Assembly (NCBI RefSeq): GCF_008386695.1
Contig: NZ_VUOC01000002.1
Coordinates: forward strand, 1,790,481-1,854,480
From: Chitinophaga agrisoli
GTDB lineage: Bacteria > Bacteroidota > Bacteroidia > Chitinophagales > Chitinophagaceae
DNA: 64,000 bases
Direction of reading: 5' to 3'
The notes under the pieces: generated by a model
What the model was told of the DNA's origin: nothing
What the model saw: only the letters and a program-made list of their open reading frames with translations
The model's database searches: none
Shown: positions 35,202 to 44,045 of the stretch, in pieces
Numbering within the stretch: position 1 is the stretch's first letter
Layout of the letters: every line of letters starts with the position of its first letter
Program-made: the position numbers and the translations under genes

Positions 35202-35263
35202 AGCTGTTAGCTTTTAGGGTTAGCTTTTAGCTGTTCCCTGCTAACTGCCAATAGCTAACAGCT
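35202..35263. repeat. Inverted repeat AGCTGTTAGC between tssK and tssO
   Basis: Perfect 10-base arms, AGCTGTTAGC at 35202-35211 and GCTAACAGCT at 35254-35263, with further internal copies of TTAGCTTTTAG. The right arm runs into the tssK stop codon. Repeats of the GTTAGC type are seen elsewhere (18.1 kb). It may act as a processing or attenuation hairpin in the tssG-to-tssD1 transcript. Confidence 0.6.
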
Positions 35264-36437
35264 AGTCAGTAAAGAACCAGCGTTTGGTCTTATGCTTGCG
35301 CAGGTATTCGCTGTCTTCTGGCGATTCTTCTTTTACAAATATGCTGCTGTCTGTTTTGCGGCCTATGTAATCCAAACGGCTAAGGCTATCAAACAGTTTG
35401 TTAACGGCTCTTACAAATGGTATCATGGGCTGCAGGCATTCGCGTATATCCGTATGTTTATACCGTATATTGGCGCAGTTCACCATCAGCATTTCCAGTT
35501 CGCCCTGTTTTAATTCGCACCATTCTGTAAAATAGTTCAGCAATTCTTCTTTACCTGCGCTGGCGCGCTGATCAATCGCATTCTTCATGATGCGTGCAAG
35601 CCCGGCAATAACTTCCAGCATAGCGGCCGGCGACTGATACATGCCTAACCAGCGGAACTGCGAGATGCGGGTACCCAGGTATTGCACCACTTTTTCTGTG
35701 ATATACAATACTACCTGCGCCAGGTCATTGTCCTGTTTACGCGAATAGATCTTTTGCACAATATGTACACCGTATAATTCCATCTGGCCCAGGAACTGGT
35801 CCAACTCCTGGTGCAGATCTGTTAACGCCGGATGGGAAGCCGCCATGGTACAAGGCGGTATATAATCATCATCCAGTTGCGGTCGGCCATCCTTTACCAC
35901 GATCTTTCCTAGTATCATCTGGTAGCTGCCGAGTTGCCCCTGCGGTAATTGAGAACCGGGCGCAACATATAAATTATACTCCGGCGTGGCATAAGGCAAT
36001 CGCGGCGGATCTTCATGCAGCAATGGCTCGCCGCTGGGCTGACGATCAAAAGGGTTTACCTGTATCAATATATAATACGTGCTTTCCGTATGCGAAGGGT
36101 CCCAGATATATACTGTTTCCGGAAAAGTAGTAGCGTATTTAAGGGAGTGCACGGTATGCTCCGGTATCTCTATACGCGCGCCGCCCGGCGTTACGGCACG
36201 GCATTCCGTCAACTTAACACGCCATTGCTGCTGGTTATCTGTTACCAGCCAGCAACGTAAAGATTCCTTCTGTTCTGCTTTGGCAGGCAGCAATCCATAG
36301 TTCTGTGTATGCAGGCCTACGGTGATGGCGTCCCGTAATTGATCCAGCAACGCATTCTCCGTATCAATGAAGTGCTGCTTCTTGATCTTCATACCATCCA
36401 CCCAATTAACGGGAAAATATTTCAAAGGCTCAGCCAT
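35262..36437 (-). CDS. tssK: T6SS baseplate protein TssK
   Basis: Links the baseplate wedges (TssEFG) to the envelope complex. The 391-residue product begins MAEPLKYFPVNWVDGMKIKKQHF, the TssK N-terminal shoulder domain in its Bacteroidota form, with later QYLGTRISQFRWLGMYQSPAAM and LEMLMVNCANIRYKHTDI. It is somewhat shorter than the 440-residue proteobacterial version, as expected in T6SSiii. It is followed by a short repeat-bearing gap and tssO, and preceded by tssN with only 15 bases between. Contacts with TssN in the inner membrane are established for B. fragilis. Confidence 0.88.
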   Translation of the reverse strand: MAEPLKYFPVNWVDGMKIKKQHFIDTENALLDQLRDAITVGLHTQNYGLLPAKAEQKESLRCWLVTDNQQQWRVKLTECRAVTPGGARIEIPEHTVHSLKYATTFPETVYIWDPSHTESTYYILIQVNPFDRQPSGEPLLHEDPPRLPYATPEYNLYVAPGSQLPQGQLGSYQMILGKIVVKDGRPQLDDDYIPPCTMAASHPALTDLHQELDQFLGQMELYGVHIVQKIYSRKQDNDLAQVVLYITEKVVQYLGTRISQFRWLGMYQSPAAMLEVIAGLARIMKNAIDQRASAGKEELLNYFTEWCELKQGELEMLMVNCANIRYKHTDIRECLQPMIPFVRAVNKLFDSLSRLDYIGRKTDSSIFVKEESPEDSEYLRKHKTKRWFFTD

Positions 36438-36452
36438 AGTGTATAGTATTTA

Positions 36453-37307
36453 TCATGATAATGTTACCCTGTTACAGATCACCACACTGTTCTCCTGTAT
36501 ACCATTCATAAAAACAGGCTTCTCAGGATCCAGCGTTTTGGCGCCGGCCAGCCAGCGCGGCTTCAGGTGAAATACCCAGCCGTATGGTTGTCCGTTCGTA
36601 TCCATAAAATCAATGGGTGTATTAGGATAACGGTCGTTATAATCATTAAGGAAATGATAGAACAGATCGCCCAGGTCCATTTTAATAGGCGTACGGGCCC
36701 GGAAATAAATGCGGCTGTTATCGTTCACTTTTTTCTCCAGCTCAAAACCTATCACGATCAGGTCGCGCATATCATCCTCATTCACCTCAGGCGCCTCCTT
36801 ATATAAGGGATACTGCCACCATTTATGCATTTTGGCAGGGATGGCCATCATCCTTTCAAAGGTCTTGTACACAAACGTGGGCAATACAAAGGAGAACATG
36901 GAGGTTAACATGGGGTAATAGAGATAGGTCCCTTTTGACATCCAGTTATGTACCAGTATGGAAAGGGCGCCTCCAAACAGCCAGATGGCCACAATAAAGG
37001 CCAGCTCTGATCCCAGGGTTTTCTCATTTGCCCAGAAGCGGGTGTACATAAAATGGCAGTGCACAATCCCCAATCCAAGGAACCACACCATATAAAAGAT
37101 GTACTGGGTCATGAGGTTCTGATGGGTGAAGAGGTACGGCAGGGAAGCCACTACGCCAAATACCAGCGTCATGTAAAACAGGTACCATAGCGCTTTCTTC
37201 TTATACAGGGCAAAGTTCTTAATAAAGCGGCTTAGCATGGCTACTATCAGGGAGCCCAGTGCCAGCACTGCCGCAACTACAAAATATATCTTAGCTTTTA
37301 GTAACAT
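36453..37307 (-). CDS. tssN: T6SSiii inner-membrane protein TssN
   Basis: The component of the Bacteroidota envelope complex that contacts the baseplate. The 284 residues have five hydrophobic helices in the first half (about 5-25, 40-60, 67-88, 98-120, 127-149), followed by a cytosolic domain of about 130 residues containing VIGFELEKKVNDNSRIYFRA and FLNDYNDRYPNTPIDFMD. This arrangement and the place between tssG and tssK are diagnostic of TssN. It overlaps nothing but is packed tightly: 26 bases after tssG and 15 before tssK. Confidence 0.87.
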   Translation of the reverse strand: MLLKAKIYFVVAAVLALGSLIVAMLSRFIKNFALYKKKALWYLFYMTLVFGVVASLPYLFTHQNLMTQYIFYMVWFLGLGIVHCHFMYTRFWANEKTLGSELAFIVAIWLFGGALSILVHNWMSKGTYLYYPMLTSMFSFVLPTFVYKTFERMMAIPAKMHKWWQYPLYKEAPEVNEDDMRDLIVIGFELEKKVNDNSRIYFRARTPIKMDLGDLFYHFLNDYNDRYPNTPIDFMDTNGQPYGWVFHLKPRWLAGAKTLDPEKPVFMNGIQENSVVICNRVTLS

Positions 37308-37333
37308 ACCAATGAATGTTCGTAATAATATAT

Positions 37334-38287
37334 CTATAGGAAAACATTATATCCCATGATACCTTCTTTCCGGTCCGCATCTGCGATCGCAGCGCCCTTC
37401 TCTGCAGGGTTGGGTTCCAGTAAGGTTTCCACGTCCACATCGGCCGGCAAAAGAAAATTGTAACAGGTTTCCAGCAGCTGCCCATAGGGTTGCCAGGGCA
37501 GGTAATCATACACCCGCTGGTTTTGTAACGGACCAATGGTCACTTTCATTACAGGCATGTCTGTAAAAAAGTCCTCACCGGCCAGGGTATCCATACCCAG
37601 GCGGCACTCTCCCAGCGGAATACCGCTGCTGCTTTGCACGCTCCGGGATGTATGTTCGCAAACAATATGCACATTCTCTTCCAGTATTACCTGCAGGCAA
37701 AGGGTTACCAGGGGTATATTGCCGGCAATGCGGTGCATATACGGCAATAATCTTACCAAACGATTCGTGGCTGCCTGGGGTAAGTTGGGGCTAATACCCC
37801 AGAAAGACCGGAATAACAGATCAGCGTCTTTTCCAAAAGCATCAAAGAGCAGGTGCTTTTCGCGTTGCTCAAGGAAAACACGTTGTAAAAAAAATTCATG
37901 CTCAAGTGGCTGAAAGAATTTGCGTGCGTGCTGTTGTTGTTGCTGTTGTTTCTTATAATTCGCCACCATCTCATTCACCGAGCCACGCCGCTGCGAAGAG
38001 AAGTCATGGAACAGACCTTCCGGCAGGCGGTCATACAATCCATCGCGTGAGAGCTGCAGGGCTATAAAAGGATGATAAGGTTGGGAGTCATCTAACCGCG
38101 CGCCCAGTATATCCCTTGCAAAAGCCCTGGTGAACACGTTCTTCATCTGCACGGTAACGGACTCCTGCTGAACCTGGTTGTCCAGCAATTCGCCCACTAC
38201 GACTTCGGCGCGTACGTCTTCGTGTAACCGGTGAATATGTTCGATCACCTCTTCAAGCACAGCCGCCTTTTGTGCATTGTTCGCCAT
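37334..38287 (-). CDS. tssG: T6SS baseplate protein TssG (T6SSiii form)
   Basis: A wedge component with TssF and TssE. The 317-residue product resembles the T6SSiii TssG in length and order: an N-terminal helical region with HIHRLHEDVRAEVVVGELLDN, then FIALQLSRDGLYDRLPEGLF and the RLVRLLPYMHRIAGNIPLV segment, and a C-terminal DTLAGEDFFTDMPVMKVTIGPL. A glutamine-rich patch (QQQQQQ at residues about 114-119) sits in the middle, encoded by a CAG/CAA-type run near 37930-37950. It is the first gene of the minus-strand block and is divergent from the PKD gene across 98 bases. Confidence 0.82.
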   Translation of the reverse strand: MANNAQKAAVLEEVIEHIHRLHEDVRAEVVVGELLDNQVQQESVTVQMKNVFTRAFARDILGARLDDSQPYHPFIALQLSRDGLYDRLPEGLFHDFSSQRRGSVNEMVANYKKQQQQQQHARKFFQPLEHEFFLQRVFLEQREKHLLFDAFGKDADLLFRSFWGISPNLPQAATNRLVRLLPYMHRIAGNIPLVTLCLQVILEENVHIVCEHTSRSVQSSSGIPLGECRLGMDTLAGEDFFTDMPVMKVTIGPLQNQRVYDYLPWQPYGQLLETCYNFLLPADVDVETLLEPNPAEKGAAIADADRKEGIMGYNVFL

Positions 38288-38385
38288 TTAAGCTATTATT
38301 TACGGTTTTTCTGAAGTTATTACTGATATGAACAAATGTGTAATATGTCACGTCAACTTGCCGGGTTAAAACTCACTCATTATTT

Positions 38386-39504
38386 ATGGCAATTTATCTA
38401 AAAAATTATTTAAAATTGCAAAAACGTGAAAAACCGATGGCCCCACCCAAACAACCCAACGAGAGAAAAGTGAATTCGGTAAGACCCTTCAGCAACATCA
38501 CGAGCCATATTGACCCGATGGTGATGTATACATTCCTGGCCTTGCTGATCATAAGTGTTGCCATGCTGGCCTTCAAAGCCGGAACGAGGGAGGATTGCAG
38601 CAATGTAAGCCTTGCGCTGAGCAGCCGTTTGCATGGTGTGAATACATCATTTACTGTGGGCGAAGTGATCACCTTCCGCGCTGATAACGCCAACAAACGC
38701 GCTGCAGGTTATGAATGGAAATTTGGAGATTCCAGTGTACAACAACAGGGACAACAAGTTTATCATGCCTACTCAGCAGCCGGCAGTTATACCATTACGC
38801 TACAGGCCGGCAAATGCAGCTGGCAGCAGGAAGTACTGGTGGTGAACCCGCCCCCTGTTAATAATACAGCGCCTGTTCCGGATGTATTCCCCGTAATAGA
38901 TGGTCCGGAAGAAGTATTTGTAGGCAGGCCCGTTACCTTTAGCAATAGCACGCCCGGCGCCAACAGCTGGGAATGGCGCTTACAGCAACCCAATGCGGAA
39001 ACGCATACAGAACGTTCACATACGTATGTATTTAGCAGCCCTGGCGATAGGATATTGACCTTAGTAGTAAATGGCGACGCGAGCCGTATGGTGAAGAAAC
39101 GCATTACCGTATTCCCAGCGCCGCAAACACCGCGTAACAACGATCCGTTTGTACCGCCGCCCTTCCCCACTCCGGCAACAGATGGCGGCGCGCCGGTAGC
39201 TACGCCATTGCCAGAGAAACCCAAGGCGCCGGCTATCTCTGATGATGAGTTTAAAAGCATGCTTACACAGCTCAGCAATAAACAGAAGACCATCCAGGAT
39301 TTCTCTCCCTATCTGTGTAATAACCTGAATGCACGGGTATTGCTCAACGATAAGGATGTGAAAACCTTTACCCAGTTCTGCGACGCTATCCGTGGTAAGA
39401 AACGTATTAAGATAGAAATGGTGAACCTGATCAAAGACCCGGAAGGTTGTGTAAAGGAAATAAGGGTGCGGTATGATAAAAAGGGTTTCCTGGGTATCTT
39501 CTAA
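38386..39504 (+). CDS. tssP: PKD-domain membrane protein, TssP candidate
   Basis: A 372-residue single-pass inner-membrane protein. A membrane helix spans about 47-66 (MVMYTFLALLIISVAMLAF), preceded by a basic, cytosolic segment. In the periplasm there are two PKD/Ig-like domains (about 75-140, with EWKFGDSSVQQQ and YHAYSAAGSYTITLQ; and 155-235, with FSSPGDRILTLVV), a Pro-rich linker, and a C-terminal domain at about 285-372. Its position next to tssE and tssF and its topology fit TssP of the Bacteroidota envelope complex, but I assign it by context, not by firm homology. The start is ambiguous: ATG at 38386 or Met18 at 38437, the latter being more compact. Confidence 0.6.
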   Translation: MAIYLKNYLKLQKREKPMAPPKQPNERKVNSVRPFSNITSHIDPMVMYTFLALLIISVAMLAFKAGTREDCSNVSLALSSRLHGVNTSFTVGEVITFRADNANKRAAGYEWKFGDSSVQQQGQQVYHAYSAAGSYTITLQAGKCSWQQEVLVVNPPPVNNTAPVPDVFPVIDGPEEVFVGRPVTFSNSTPGANSWEWRLQQPNAETHTERSHTYVFSSPGDRILTLVVNGDASRMVKKRITVFPAPQTPRNNDPFVPPPFPTPATDGGAPVATPLPEKPKAPAISDDEFKSMLTQLSNKQKTIQDFSPYLCNNLNARVLLNDKDVKTFTQFCDAIRGKKRIKIEMVNLIKDPEGCVKEIRVRYDKKGFLGIF

Positions 39505-39517
39505 AAAATATTAATCT

Positions 39518-39949
39518 ATGCAGGGACAGTATTACAAACTGCCGCTGGATCTTTCCCGTATCCTCCAAAAAAAGGATATGCCGGTGTGCAACCTGGAAGA
39601 ATCCGTGTCGCAGCATATACATCTGCTGATCACTACCGTACTGGGCGAAAATAAAGATGATCCCCAGTACGGATGCCAGCTTTGGGATTCAGACTTCGAT
39701 ATCAAAGCCTCCAATAACGAGGTAAAAGAGCAGGTGGAAAACGCGGTGCGCACCGCCATTGTACGTTACGAGAAACGGCTGGCGCAGATAAAGGTGATGG
39801 CCGTTGTAAGCCAGGAAGAACTAGGTATGACCAATGGCAGGAAGGTGAAGAAAAAAATAAAAGTGAACGTAACCGGTACACTGGCCAAGAATAATAACCC
39901 CTTCCACTACAGCAGCTATTTTTATGTAAGCCCCTTATCTTTTGATTAA
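39518..39949 (+). CDS. tssE: T6SS baseplate protein TssE (gp25-like)
   Basis: The wedge protein that initiates sheath assembly, related to phage T4 gp25. The gp25 pattern is present: HIHLLITTVLGENKDDPQYGC in the N-terminal helix-turn and RYEKRLAQIKVMAVVSQEE in the next helix-strand pair. The C-terminal piece holds the basic GRKVKKKIKVNVTG segment. 143 residues is usual. It is 13 bases behind the PKD gene and 28 bases before tssF, one transcript. Confidence 0.88.
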   Translation: MQGQYYKLPLDLSRILQKKDMPVCNLEESVSQHIHLLITTVLGENKDDPQYGCQLWDSDFDIKASNNEVKEQVENAVRTAIVRYEKRLAQIKVMAVVSQEELGMTNGRKVKKKIKVNVTGTLAKNNNPFHYSSYFYVSPLSFD

Positions 39950-39977
39950 GGGATATTAATCATTAAATGCCGAATGG

Positions 39978-41807
39978 ATGAAAGAGAAGAAAGAACGCAT
40001 AAAGGACCGTATGCTGAAAACGGCTGCCCGCCTGTGGGGCTACCCGGATGCGGAAGTGGAAACATCCTTTGACCCGGTGGTGCAACTGCTGTTGGAAACC
40101 TGTGCCAGCGAACTGGAAAAGATCTCTAACGAAGTAGATGTATCTCATGCAAGGCTCGTAGAGCGCCTGGCGCAGATCATGATGCCGGAGCCCATTACTA
40201 CCAGTCAGCCGGCATATGGCATCTTACACGCCGCCGCCAATGAACCCGTTACCTCCATTACGCCGGAACATCAGTTTGCCTATAACAACCGCTCCAATCC
40301 CGATAGCCAGGACCTGTTCTTTAGCCCATTGGCCCAGCACCGGCTTTTCCGCGGTCATATCCGCTATATGGCCATTGGCAGCAAGTTATATGAAAGCAAG
40401 GAGCATTGGTTCAAAGAGCAGGTATTACAGGGCGCACTGCCACCCGGCGCCGCGCCTAATCATCTATGGCTAGGCCTGGCAACGGATACGCTGCCGGATA
40501 ATCTCAACGGCCTTTCCTTTTTCTTTGACCTGCGCAATGTGCACCAGCAGGAAATGTTTTACCATTACCTGCCGCTGGCCCGCTTTTTTGTAGGGGATAC
40601 GGAGCTGCACCTGCAGCAGGGCTACTACAATAGCCGCAGCACGCAGGAAGAGGACCTGAATACTATTATGCACCTGGCCTTTGATACCAATGCCCGTTAT
40701 AGCCAGGAAGTATTACAACGCTACCGCCGGCATTTCCTGACCGTAAATGGTGTTTTTGCGCCCTCCCGCAGCCAGACGGCGCCGGAGATACTACAACAGA
40801 CTTTTGGGAAAGATTGGTCCTATGTGGACCCTAATGCTTTATGGATCCAGGTACGCTTCCCGGAGACCATCCACCACTCTTTACTGGAAGACCTTTATTG
40901 CAGCATTAACTGTTTTCCCGTCATTAACCGTAAGGTAAATGAGCAGTCACTGAAGCTGAACCGTTACCTCAATATCATCCCCCTGCATACACCCGATATC
41001 TTCTTTGATGTAAAACGCGTGTATGACCTGGGCGGCGCTGATTACCATGTACGTAACTTCAGCACAGCCGGCGAAATGCAGGAAGGCGAGCTGGTAGTGC
41101 GTAGCAGCGGCATTGGGCGTTTTGATTCCAGGGAGGCCAAGGAGATCATTGCCTACCTGATTGAAGTGATACGGGACGAAAGCTCCCTGTTTGAAGAAGT
41201 GAAGAATGATTATGTAGCCGGCCGCATGCGGGAACTACACCAATTGATCGCCTCACTGGAAGAACAACTGCAACCCGGCAAGAACAAAGGCAATATTCCT
41301 TACCTGATGGTGAAGCCCCGGGAAAATGCAGAATACCTTTTCGTGGCATTCTATACGACCAACGGAACAAGCGCCAACAATATCCGGATGGGCAGCCGCC
41401 TGCAGGAATATGGCAGCATACAGGTACAACCGATCAGCATTACCCTGCTCACCAATACCCAGGGCGGCAAAGACCGTTTGAATATTGACGAAAAGATCAA
41501 CCAATACCGCTACCATTTACTGACCCATAACCGCATCGTTACACCGGAAGATATAAAAGCCCTGTGCAAACATATTATGGGCAGCGAGCTAAAGACCGTG
41601 ACCGTAACAAAGGGCGTAACAATGGCGCCTGGCGCTACCGCGGGTTTTAGCCGCAGTATAGATGTGCGCATTACCCTGGTGAAACCGGTAGATAAGTATA
41701 CCAACGGCAGTCTTACCTACCTGAAGGATGAGTTGCTGATGCAGTTACGGGAGCACTCGCCTAATAATTATCCTTACCGGGTATTTATGAATGAAACATT
41801 AGTATAA
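39978..41807 (+). CDS. tssF: T6SS baseplate protein TssF
   Basis: Large wedge subunit of the baseplate, 609 residues, close to the usual length. The N-terminal region carries ETSFDPVVQLLLETCASELEKISNEV and LAQIMMPEP, the start of the TssF family; the central part has LQQGYYNSRSTQEEDL and WIQVRFPETIHHSLLEDLY; and the C-terminal part has HYLLTHNRIVTPEDIKAL. It works with TssE and TssG. It is the last gene of block 2, converging on the transglycosylase gene with a bidirectional terminator between them. Confidence 0.88.
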   Translation: MKEKKERIKDRMLKTAARLWGYPDAEVETSFDPVVQLLLETCASELEKISNEVDVSHARLVERLAQIMMPEPITTSQPAYGILHAAANEPVTSITPEHQFAYNNRSNPDSQDLFFSPLAQHRLFRGHIRYMAIGSKLYESKEHWFKEQVLQGALPPGAAPNHLWLGLATDTLPDNLNGLSFFFDLRNVHQQEMFYHYLPLARFFVGDTELHLQQGYYNSRSTQEEDLNTIMHLAFDTNARYSQEVLQRYRRHFLTVNGVFAPSRSQTAPEILQQTFGKDWSYVDPNALWIQVRFPETIHHSLLEDLYCSINCFPVINRKVNEQSLKLNRYLNIIPLHTPDIFFDVKRVYDLGGADYHVRNFSTAGEMQEGELVVRSSGIGRFDSREAKEIIAYLIEVIRDESSLFEEVKNDYVAGRMRELHQLIASLEEQLQPGKNKGNIPYLMVKPRENAEYLFVAFYTTNGTSANNIRMGSRLQEYGSIQVQPISITLLTNTQGGKDRLNIDEKINQYRYHLLTHNRIVTPEDIKALCKHIMGSELKTVTVTKGVTMAPGATAGFSRSIDVRITLVKPVDKYTNGSLTYLKDELLMQLREHSPNNYPYRVFMNETLV

Positions 41808-41863
41808 CACCGGCCAGCAAAACCCAATCTCACCCAAAACAAATCATTGGAATAATAAAGCAC

Positions 41864-41914
41864 AAAAAAACCGGCGCCTGGGATGTACCCAGGCAGCCGG
41901 ACCGTTTGTTTTTT
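41864..41914. terminator. Bidirectional terminator between tssF and the transglycosylase gene
   Basis: A G/C-rich stem (CCGGCGCCTGGG pairing with CCCAGGCAGCCGG, one bulge) around a five-base loop, flanked by seven A on the left and a T-run (TTTGTTTTTT) on the right, so it can stop transcripts from both converging genes. Confidence 0.87.
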
Positions 41915-41955
41915 AGCTGTGTGTTTATATTAAGTGTACTTACTTGCTTGTTCCT

Positions 41956-43005
41956 TTACACCTTTTTAGGCCCTTCCGCTTTTATCAGCCTTACAGTGCC
42001 GCCTTCCTTCAACTGTGCCAGCGGTACCCCCTTCTTGCCTTCATTATCACATAATACCACCGTATTCCCAAAACCAAGATCTACATACACCCGGTTACTT
42101 ACCAGCCAGCCCCTGCCGGAAATGCTGGTATTGCGGCTAATATACACGCCATCTGCCTGCAGGTCATCCATTAATTTTATACTCACCAGCTGCCCATCCG
42201 CAAAGGAGGTATTATGCTGCAGCGTTGCGCTGTATATCAGTGCAGGCGCCTGTTGTATATTTTTACCTACTGTAATACGTATGCTTTTAAATGCCGCTTC
42301 ACCCTCCGGCGCCGGCGTGCTGGCAAATACAGAACCGTTGGTGGTATTTTTGCTGAACACATTATAACCAAAACCTGGCAGGTACAGCTCCGGGCTTTCG
42401 AATAATTGTTTTACTGCTATTATCTTATAGATGTATTGTGCCGTTTCATTATTCAGCACCAGCTGGTAATAATCCTTGCTGCCCTGGCGGCGTATGTTGC
42501 GGGATATATTGCCGGCGCCTGCATTGTAAGCTGCCGCTACCAGTGTCCAGGACTGCAGCTGGCTGTACAACTTACGGATCAGCACACAAGCGGCCTGAGT
42601 AGCTTTTATTAAATGATTGCGTTCATCATAACCATTATTTACTACTAATCCCAGCTCTGCCGCGGTGCCCGGCATCAGCTGCCATACACCCTGCGCACCC
42701 ACAGGAGAAGTGGCGTTTGTAAAACCGCTTTCCACTACGGGCAGGTATTTAAAATCTTCCGGTATCTGGTATTGTTTCAGGATGGGTACGATCAGGGGAA
42801 AGTATTGTTCTGATTTGGCTTTTAACAGCGGTAAAAAGTTCTGATGGCGCAGGTGCCATTTGATCACATCCATCAACCGGAACGATACAAAATCACGCTC
42901 CAGCGGCACTGCTTCCCCACAGAAATCTACCATCTGCGCATGGCCCGTGCGTGTACACAGGCAAAAGCAGCTAATAAATAATATGGTTTGCAGCAGTTTG
43001 GTCAT
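41956..43005 (-). CDS. T6SS-linked lytic transglycosylase with TraM-like C-terminus
   Basis: Cleaves glycan strands of peptidoglycan, presumably to let the T6SS envelope complex span the wall. A signal peptide ends near GHAQ. The Slt domain spans about 65-230, with catalytic Glu92 in PVVESGF and the family motifs GAQGVWQLMPGTA and AAYNAGAGNI. The last 90 residues contain VSIKLMDDLQADGVYISRNT and VSNRVYVDLGFGN, resembling the C-terminal domain of Bacteroidota conjugative-transposon TraM proteins by eye. It is the last gene of block 3. Transglycosylases are known to be used by other T6SSs; the TraM-like tail is inference. Confidence 0.82.
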   Translation of the reverse strand: MTKLLQTILFISCFCLCTRTGHAQMVDFCGEAVPLERDFVSFRLMDVIKWHLRHQNFLPLLKAKSEQYFPLIVPILKQYQIPEDFKYLPVVESGFTNATSPVGAQGVWQLMPGTAAELGLVVNNGYDERNHLIKATQAACVLIRKLYSQLQSWTLVAAAYNAGAGNISRNIRRQGSKDYYQLVLNNETAQYIYKIIAVKQLFESPELYLPGFGYNVFSKNTTNGSVFASTPAPEGEAAFKSIRITVGKNIQQAPALIYSATLQHNTSFADGQLVSIKLMDDLQADGVYISRNTSISGRGWLVSNRVYVDLGFGNTVVLCDNEGKKGVPLAQLKEGGTVRLIKAEGPKKV

Positions 43006-43029
43006 AGTTTATGAAAAGCGTATAGCTAA

Positions 43030-43938
43030 TTATTGCGTAGTCATGTACTTGGGCATGGCATTTACCGGGGTGTATAATACCAGCTGTTTCTGATCGGCAT
43101 TGTTCTGCAGCACTACAATTACCTGATCATTCCGCTTAAATACCCGGGAGGGGACTACAAACACCAGTTGTTGCTCCTCTTTTCTATTGATGGTAGCCGG
43201 CGCTTTTTTATACAGGACCGGCATGGTATACAAGCGCTCCGCTGCTTTATTGTCCTTATACATTAGCGTAGCCTTTACCAGGTTATACGGTTGTTGCGAT
43301 TTGTTCTTAAGCTCGTAGCAAAAGTAAACCAGGTTATTCAGGGTCATGGCATTGGAGAAGCTGAGGGTAATGCCACCCAGTTTTGTTTCATACTGCCGGC
43401 TTCCTTTCTGCTGCTTGCCAAAATCGTCCGCTATCTTGCTCACGGAAACAGTATCTATCTCGACAGTGGCGGCGGCGGGTTCTTCTTCTGTTACAACGGG
43501 GATCTGCTCTCCGTCACTGCCTTTTACAATAGCCGCTTCCGGTGTAGCCTCATTCTTTTCTGCGCCGGCTTTGCCGGAAAGGGTGTAACGCAGTTGCGCC
43601 AGGTCTACCTTATCGTGAAAGGTGAGTATCATGTAATGTACATTACTACCTTCCCGTACGATCAGGTTGGTGGTCCTGGGCGCCGGCACCGTGGGCCGTA
43701 TAAATACCAGGTTGCCGTCTACAATCCGGTAATCGTAATCTGTATTCTTTCCATCGCCAATCTGAAAGGTGCTCACCGGCGCGCCACACGTTATAAAAGT
43801 GGTAGCGCCCCTGGTGGTGAATATTGTATCTATGGAAGATTTTGTCTGCGCGCTTGCCTGCCTGCTGCCAGCCAGCAGCAGTAAACCAGCACACATACCA
43901 ATGGTCACATGCCCAAATTTTGCCATGCTATTGATCAT
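43030..43938 (-). CDS. Secreted TraN/DUF4138-like protein in the T6SS locus
   Basis: A 302-residue exported protein (signal peptide ending near ASAQTK). The first half has the beta-sandwich-like pattern seen in TraN (DUF4138) proteins of Bacteroidota conjugative transposons and VirB9/TrbG relatives: FITCGAPVSTFQIGDG, DYRIVDGNLVFIRP and TNLIVREGSNVHYMILTFHD. The second half is another beta-rich domain (LSFSNAMTLNNLVYFCYELK). The ATG at 43938 is chosen; a GTG at 43947 and an ATG at 43926 are alternatives. It sits 24 bases before the transglycosylase gene and follows tssC across a large hairpin. The similarity is judged by pattern alone and should be treated as tentative. Confidence 0.6.
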   Translation of the reverse strand: MINSMAKFGHVTIGMCAGLLLLAGSRQASAQTKSSIDTIFTTRGATTFITCGAPVSTFQIGDGKNTDYDYRIVDGNLVFIRPTVPAPRTTNLIVREGSNVHYMILTFHDKVDLAQLRYTLSGKAGAEKNEATPEAAIVKGSDGEQIPVVTEEEPAAATVEIDTVSVSKIADDFGKQQKGSRQYETKLGGITLSFSNAMTLNNLVYFCYELKNKSQQPYNLVKATLMYKDNKAAERLYTMPVLYKKAPATINRKEEQQLVFVVPSRVFKRNDQVIVVLQNNADQKQLVLYTPVNAMPKYMTTQ

Positions 43939-43972
43939 TATTAACACAGGTAAAGGATGATGTATTAATGTA

Positions 43973-44033
43973 CAAATGTGCAGATATGCAAATGAACCAG
44001 CTGATCACAAGCATTTGCACATCTGCACATTTG
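43973..44033. repeat. Large inverted repeat between tssC and the TraN-like gene
   Basis: Arms at 43973-43994 and 44012-44033 match at 21 of 22 positions with a 17-base loop, reading CAAATGTGCAGAT(A/G)TGCAAATG. It begins 12 bases after the tssC stop in the direction of transcription. There is no T-run, so it is more likely a processing or 3'-stabilising hairpin or partial terminator separating sheath and envelope genes. It belongs to the same sequence family as the repeat at 11106-11204. Confidence 0.72.
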
Positions 44034-44045
44034 CATATCCTTACA

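Noticed and set aside
37915-37950. Short tandem triplet run (TTG/CTG) that could be taken for a repeat array
   Set aside because: It encodes the glutamine patch of TssG and is not a CRISPR or mobile repeat; no CRISPR array, transposase or integrase exists in the window.
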